Below, in pieces: positions 61,289 to 64,000 of a stretch of DNA of 64,000 nucleotides. The DNA comes from Fructobacillus papyriferae (GTDB taxonomy: Bacteria; Bacillota; Bacilli; Lactobacillales; Lactobacillaceae). Location: positions 248,001 to 312,000 of the forward strand of contig NZ_JAAMFI010000001.1 in the NCBI RefSeq assembly GCF_018437225.1. Reading direction: 5' to 3'. The notes under the pieces are model-generated. The model had not been told where the DNA came from. It did not search any database and worked only from the letters and a program-made list of their open reading frames with translations. The translations under genes and the position numbers were made by a program. The stretch's first letter is position 1, and each line of letters opens with the position of its first letter.

Positions 61289-61317
61289 TTGACCAATCCT
61301 AAAAGAAGCGGTAGATT
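61289..61317 (+). promoter_or_regulatory. Promoter of DUF2929 gene
   Basis: TTGACC (61289-61294), 17-bp spacer, TAGATT (61312-61317) preceded by GCGG. Confidence 0.6.
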
Positions 61318-61345
61318 AGCAGTAAATAAAAAAGGTGGTATTCAC

Positions 61346-61528
61346 ATGCGCTATATCGTAACCGCACTCTGGGCAGCCTTCTTCGGTTTGCTGCTTGGCT
61401 ATCTGGTCGCTCAGATGACGAGCGTGGCCTTCAACCCGGCCATGTCTGCACTGGTCACCGTGATCATTGCTGAATTGGCCTTGATCGTTGTTCCGATTCT
61501 TTCAAAGGATCAGGCAGCCAAAAACTAA
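61346..61528 (+). CDS. Small two-helix membrane protein (YjzD/DUF2929-like)
   Basis: 60 residues. MRYIVTALWAAFFGLLLGYLVAQM is the first helix, ALVTVIIAELALIVVPIL the second, with a short polar tail. Length and the MRYI...W start resemble YjzD/DUF2929 proteins. ATG 61346 follows AAAGGTGG; an upstream in-frame ATG overlaps the promoter. Function unknown. Confidence 0.65.
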   Translation: MRYIVTALWAAFFGLLLGYLVAQMTSVAFNPAMSALVTVIIAELALIVVPILSKDQAAKN

Positions 61529-61538
61529 ATCTTTTATA

Positions 61539-61584
61539 CAAAAAAACGATTGTCCCTCCATTAGCTGGGCAATCGTTTTTTTAA
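61539..61584. terminator. Bidirectional terminator
   Basis: AAAAAAACGATTGTCC / GGGCAATCGTTTTTTT between the small gene (+) and pepT (-). Confidence 0.9.
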
Positions 61585-61585
61585 T

Positions 61586-62836
61586 TTATTTTGCCAACTT
61601 ACCTTTTGCGACCTCTTGAACAATCTCTAGCAAAACATCTGTTGCTTTTACCATCACCTGCTTTGAGACATACTCAAAACGACCGTGCATGTTCTCGCCA
61701 CCGGCAAAGAGGTTTGGAGTTGGTAAGCCCAAGAAAGTAATCTTGGAGCCATCGGTTCCCCCACGCACAGGCTCGACCTTGGGTTCGATACCAAGTGTCT
61801 TCATGGCAGTCTCCGCTATGCAAACGACCTCTTGACGATCTTTGAGGACTTCGCCCATGTTGTAGTACTGATCTTGCAAGTGCACATGCACTCTCGGCTC
61901 ATCAAAGCGTTCATTAAGCGCATTTTGCAGCTGCTTGAGGCGGGCTTTTTTACTTTCAAAAGCCTGCCGATCGTGATCCCGAATAATGTAAGATAAGCTT
62001 GCTTCTTCAGGTGTCCCATCCAGGCTAATTAAGTGATAAAATCCCTGCCGCCCCTCCGTTTTTTCAGGTCGGTCTTCTTCTGGTAGGCCATTGTGGAAGT
62101 CAATCGCCACTTGTAAGGCGTTAACCATCGTATCCTTAGCCGTTCCCGGGTGCACATTACGCCCCTTAATTGTCACTTTAGCACCAGCCGCGTTAAACGT
62201 TTCCCACTCAAGTTCACCAAGCGGACCGCCATCGACGGTGTAGGCAAAGTCGGCACCAAAAGCTTGGACGTCAAAGTGATCCGCTCCACGGCCAATTTCT
62301 TCATCTGGACCAAAGGCAAAGGCCAAGGGACCGTGTTCAATTTCTGGGTGAGCCAACAGATAATCGATCAGCGCCATGATTTCAGCCACACCGGCTTTGT
62401 CATCGGCACCGAGTAAAGTCGTCCCATCCGTTGTGATCAAATCATGGCCTTTGTAATGCTTCAGGTTGGGAAAATCCTTTGGATCCAAGGTGAAACCAGA
62501 ATCACCCAAGTGGATAACCGACTGGCCATCATAATCGGCCACTTCTTGGGGACGAACGTTTTCACTGTTAAAGTCGGCCGTGTCGACGTGAGAAATAAAG
62601 CCAATCGTTGGTAGCTTGGTCTGCTTACTATTGCCTGGCATTTTGGCAAAAACGTAACCGTCTTTCATCGTTTGAACATCTGACAAACCCAAAGCGCGTA
62701 ATTCTTCTGCCAAATTTTTTAAGAAAGCGACTTCCTTGGGGTCGGATGGCGTAGTCGTTGATTCCTCGTTGGACCGAGTGTTGACCTGAACAAAGCGAAG
62801 AAAACGATTGATTAATTCTGGGTACTTTTCAGACAT
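61586..62836 (-). CDS. pepT: Tripeptide aminopeptidase (peptidase T)
   Basis: 416 residues, M20 family. First zinc ligand His83 with Asp85 in [24 protein letters not shown] (metal-bridging Asp), [12 protein letters not shown] (Glu base and ligand) and [19 protein letters not shown]. Releases N-terminal residues from tripeptides in the cytoplasm. Ribosome site GGAGAATATT. 16 nt downstream of the Nif3-like gene. Confidence 0.94.
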   Translation of the reverse strand: MSEKYPELINRFLRFVQVNTRSNEESTTTPSDPKEVAFLKNLAEELRALGLSDVQTMKDGYVFAKMPGNSKQTKLPTIGFISHVDTADFNSENVRPQEVADYDGQSVIHLGDSGFTLDPKDFPNLKHYKGHDLITTDGTTLLGADDKAGVAEIMALIDYLLAHPEIEHGPLAFAFGPDEEIGRGADHFDVQAFGADFAYTVDGGPLGELEWETFNAAGAKVTIKGRNVHPGTAKDTMVNALQVAIDFHNGLPEEDRPEKTEGRQGFYHLISLDGTPEEASLSYIIRDHDRQAFESKKARLKQLQNALNERFDEPRVHVHLQDQYYNMGEVLKDRQEVVCIAETAMKTLGIEPKVEPVRGGTDGSKITFLGLPTPNLFAGGENMHGRFEYVSKQVMVKATDVLLEIVQEVAKGKLAK

Positions 62837-62852
62837 AATATTCTCCTAAATT

Positions 62853-63644
62853 TTAAAGATAACGGTATGGATCCGTGTTAACTTGCGAAACAATGGCTGT
62901 CAATTCTTCTCCAAACCATTCCTGAACCTTTTTTGCCATTGGTTCCTTGGCTAAAGCTTCCATGTGGTGGTCAGGGTCGAGTACGGCAAAATCAGCCGCC
63001 AAGACGTCGTGACCAACGTGGTAATAGAGATCAGCTGTAATGTAGAGATCAGCCCCCTGTGCTTTGGCCTCTTTCCAGTACTTGCCACCATCGCCACCAA
63101 GGACAGCCACACGTTCGATCATTTTTTGGGGGTTCGCTGCAATCAAGCGAACTTCTTGAACCTGGCAAACGGCCTTCACTGTCTTAGCATAGTCAGACAA
63201 ACTCTTTGGCTTTTTTAACCGGCCGATCCGACCGAGCCCTGCCTTGTCATTGACTTCGTCTGGGACCAGTGGAATTGCTTCTTCTATACCAAAAGCGCGA
63301 CAAAGCCAGTCGTTTAGACCACCATCAGCCGCATCTAAATTCGTGTGCGAAGAATAAACAACGATGTCATGCTTAATCAAATCCGCATACATCTTGTTTT
63401 GCGGATCAGTTAAATCGAGATTCTTAGCCGGAAAAAAAAGCGGTTCATGATGGGCCCAAATGAAGTCCACTTTTTTTTCGATGGCTTCTTGAACCGTTTC
63501 AGGTCGGACATCTAAAGTCGTCATCACGCGCTGAATGGGTTGATTGGGGTCCCCAATCTGTAGCCCCGTTGGGTCGCCCTTTTCAGCCAGGGACTTTGGC
63601 GCAAAAGCTTCGATTTTGTTAATTAAATCCGCTGCTTGAATCAT
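62853..63644 (-). CDS. Nif3-like dinuclear metal centre protein
   Basis: 263 residues. DPTGLQIGDP and the metal ligands in FIWAHHEPLFF, VVYSSHTNLDAADGGLNDWL and YITADLYYHVGHDV match the Nif3/YqfO (GTP cyclohydrolase I type 2 homolog) family. Enzymatic role is not established. Starts in a 4-nt overlap with trmK, the usual trmK-yqfO pairing in Firmicutes. Confidence 0.9.
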   Translation of the reverse strand: MIQAADLINKIEAFAPKSLAEKGDPTGLQIGDPNQPIQRVMTTLDVRPETVQEAIEKKVDFIWAHHEPLFFPAKNLDLTDPQNKMYADLIKHDIVVYSSHTNLDAADGGLNDWLCRAFGIEEAIPLVPDEVNDKAGLGRIGRLKKPKSLSDYAKTVKAVCQVQEVRLIAANPQKMIERVAVLGGDGGKYWKEAKAQGADLYITADLYYHVGHDVLAADFAVLDPDHHMEALAKEPMAKKVQEWFGEELTAIVSQVNTDPYRYL

Positions 63645-64000
63645 TTCTCTGCCAACTCCTTTTCGATTTTGTCGATCATTTCTTTGACTTCGAGATATTT
63701 CGTACTGGTCTGTTGGTTGGCTTCAGCTAACCGATCTAAGACCAGCTGCAAGCGGTTCTTTTCATGTGTCCACTTAGCCAAAAAAATCGGTCCCTTTTCC
63801 AAACGCAAGAATGGACCAAAGGTCAAATCTGCTTCAGACAAGGTTTGTTTGCCTGGTTCAGCCACGATAATTTCGTAACGGTGGACGCCTTCTTTGACCA
63901 TTTCTTCTTTTGTAATCGCATAATCATTTTCCACCAACCAGGCCCGCAAGGCATCCTGATCGGTATTTGGCTGAAGCACTAATTGCTTAAAGGGCCCCAA
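63641..64000 (-). CDS. trmK: tRNA (adenine(22)-N1)-methyltransferase TrmK, C-terminal part
   Basis: 119 residues, cut by the window edge; the first codon at the edge is an internal TTG. LVLQPNTDQDALRAWLVENDYAITKEEMVKEGVHRYEII is the conserved C-terminal half of the methyltransferase domain, followed by the coiled-coil tail. Known role: m1A22 in tRNA. Overlaps the Nif3-like gene by 4 nt. Confidence 0.85.
   Translation of the reverse strand: MGPFKQLVLQPNTDQDALRAWLVENDYAITKEEMVKEGVHRYEIIVAEPGKQTLSEADLTFGPFLRLEKGPIFLAKWTHEKNRLQLVLDRLAEANQQTSTKYLEVKEMIDKIEKELAEK

Overview
The window is a chromosomal segment of a Gram-positive lactic acid bacterium, most likely a heterofermentative member of the Leuconostoc / Weissella / Fructobacillus / Convivina group (inference). 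The signs are low-GC-Firmicutes gene content, strong AGGAGG-type ribosome sites, cre and LexA (DinR) boxes of Gram-positive type, a pyruvate oxidase, and dnaE lying directly beside pyk with no pfkA between them, where homofermentative relatives keep phosphofructokinase. I see no rRNA, tRNA, CRISPR array, insertion sequence or prophage.

Layout. 1-3.2 kb: end of an amino-acid permease, proC and two PH-domain (YdbS/YdbT-like) membrane proteins. 3.2-11.4 kb: an organophosphate antiporter behind a structured leader, a MarR repressor, and a thiamine-salvage operon under a TPP riboswitch (ykoE-ykoD-ykoC-tenA-thiDE fusion-thiM). 11.4-17.3 kb: a tautomerase, maltose catabolism (malL, malT), a DUF915 hydrolase, and a second TPP riboswitch driving thiT. 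17.3-20.5 kb: two tandem brnQ branched-chain amino-acid transporters, each behind its own leader-peptide attenuator; one leader peptide is valine-rich, the other isoleucine-rich. 20.6-25.6 kb: a DUF1129 protein and a YdfJ/YdfH/YdfI-like MMPL exporter with its two-component system.

25.6-38.8 kb is an accessory stress/redox region. It has two ~90% identical zinc alcohol dehydrogenases, carboxymuconolactone-decarboxylase, cupin and aldo/keto-reductase genes, an efflux pump, two MerR regulators and four related promoters with a 19-bp spacer around an AGAGTTAACTCT-like palindrome. It also holds alsD, divergent purA/purB, a wrecked third brnQ and a decayed copy of the decarboxylase. 38.8-40.5 kb is an AT-rich island with a YefM-YoeB toxin-antitoxin pair and an orphan membrane protein. 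40.5-49.5 kb: small membrane proteins, a YeiH exporter, a HAD phosphatase, a nitroreductase, pyruvate oxidase and a LexA-boxed Y-family polymerase operon. 49.4-64 kb is core and mostly minus strand: one-carbon metabolism (fthC-glyA), phoH-ybeY-dgkA-era-recO-ansA, pyk, dnaE, pepT, a Nif3-like gene and the end of trmK.

The strongest new signal is the pair of brnQ attenuators. They share promoter, peptide pattern and RNA fold, but the diagnostic codon runs differ (Val versus Ile). This predicts that two paralogous importers are tuned to starvation for different branched-chain amino acids. Second is the MerR-type palindrome regulon with one visibly decaying member.
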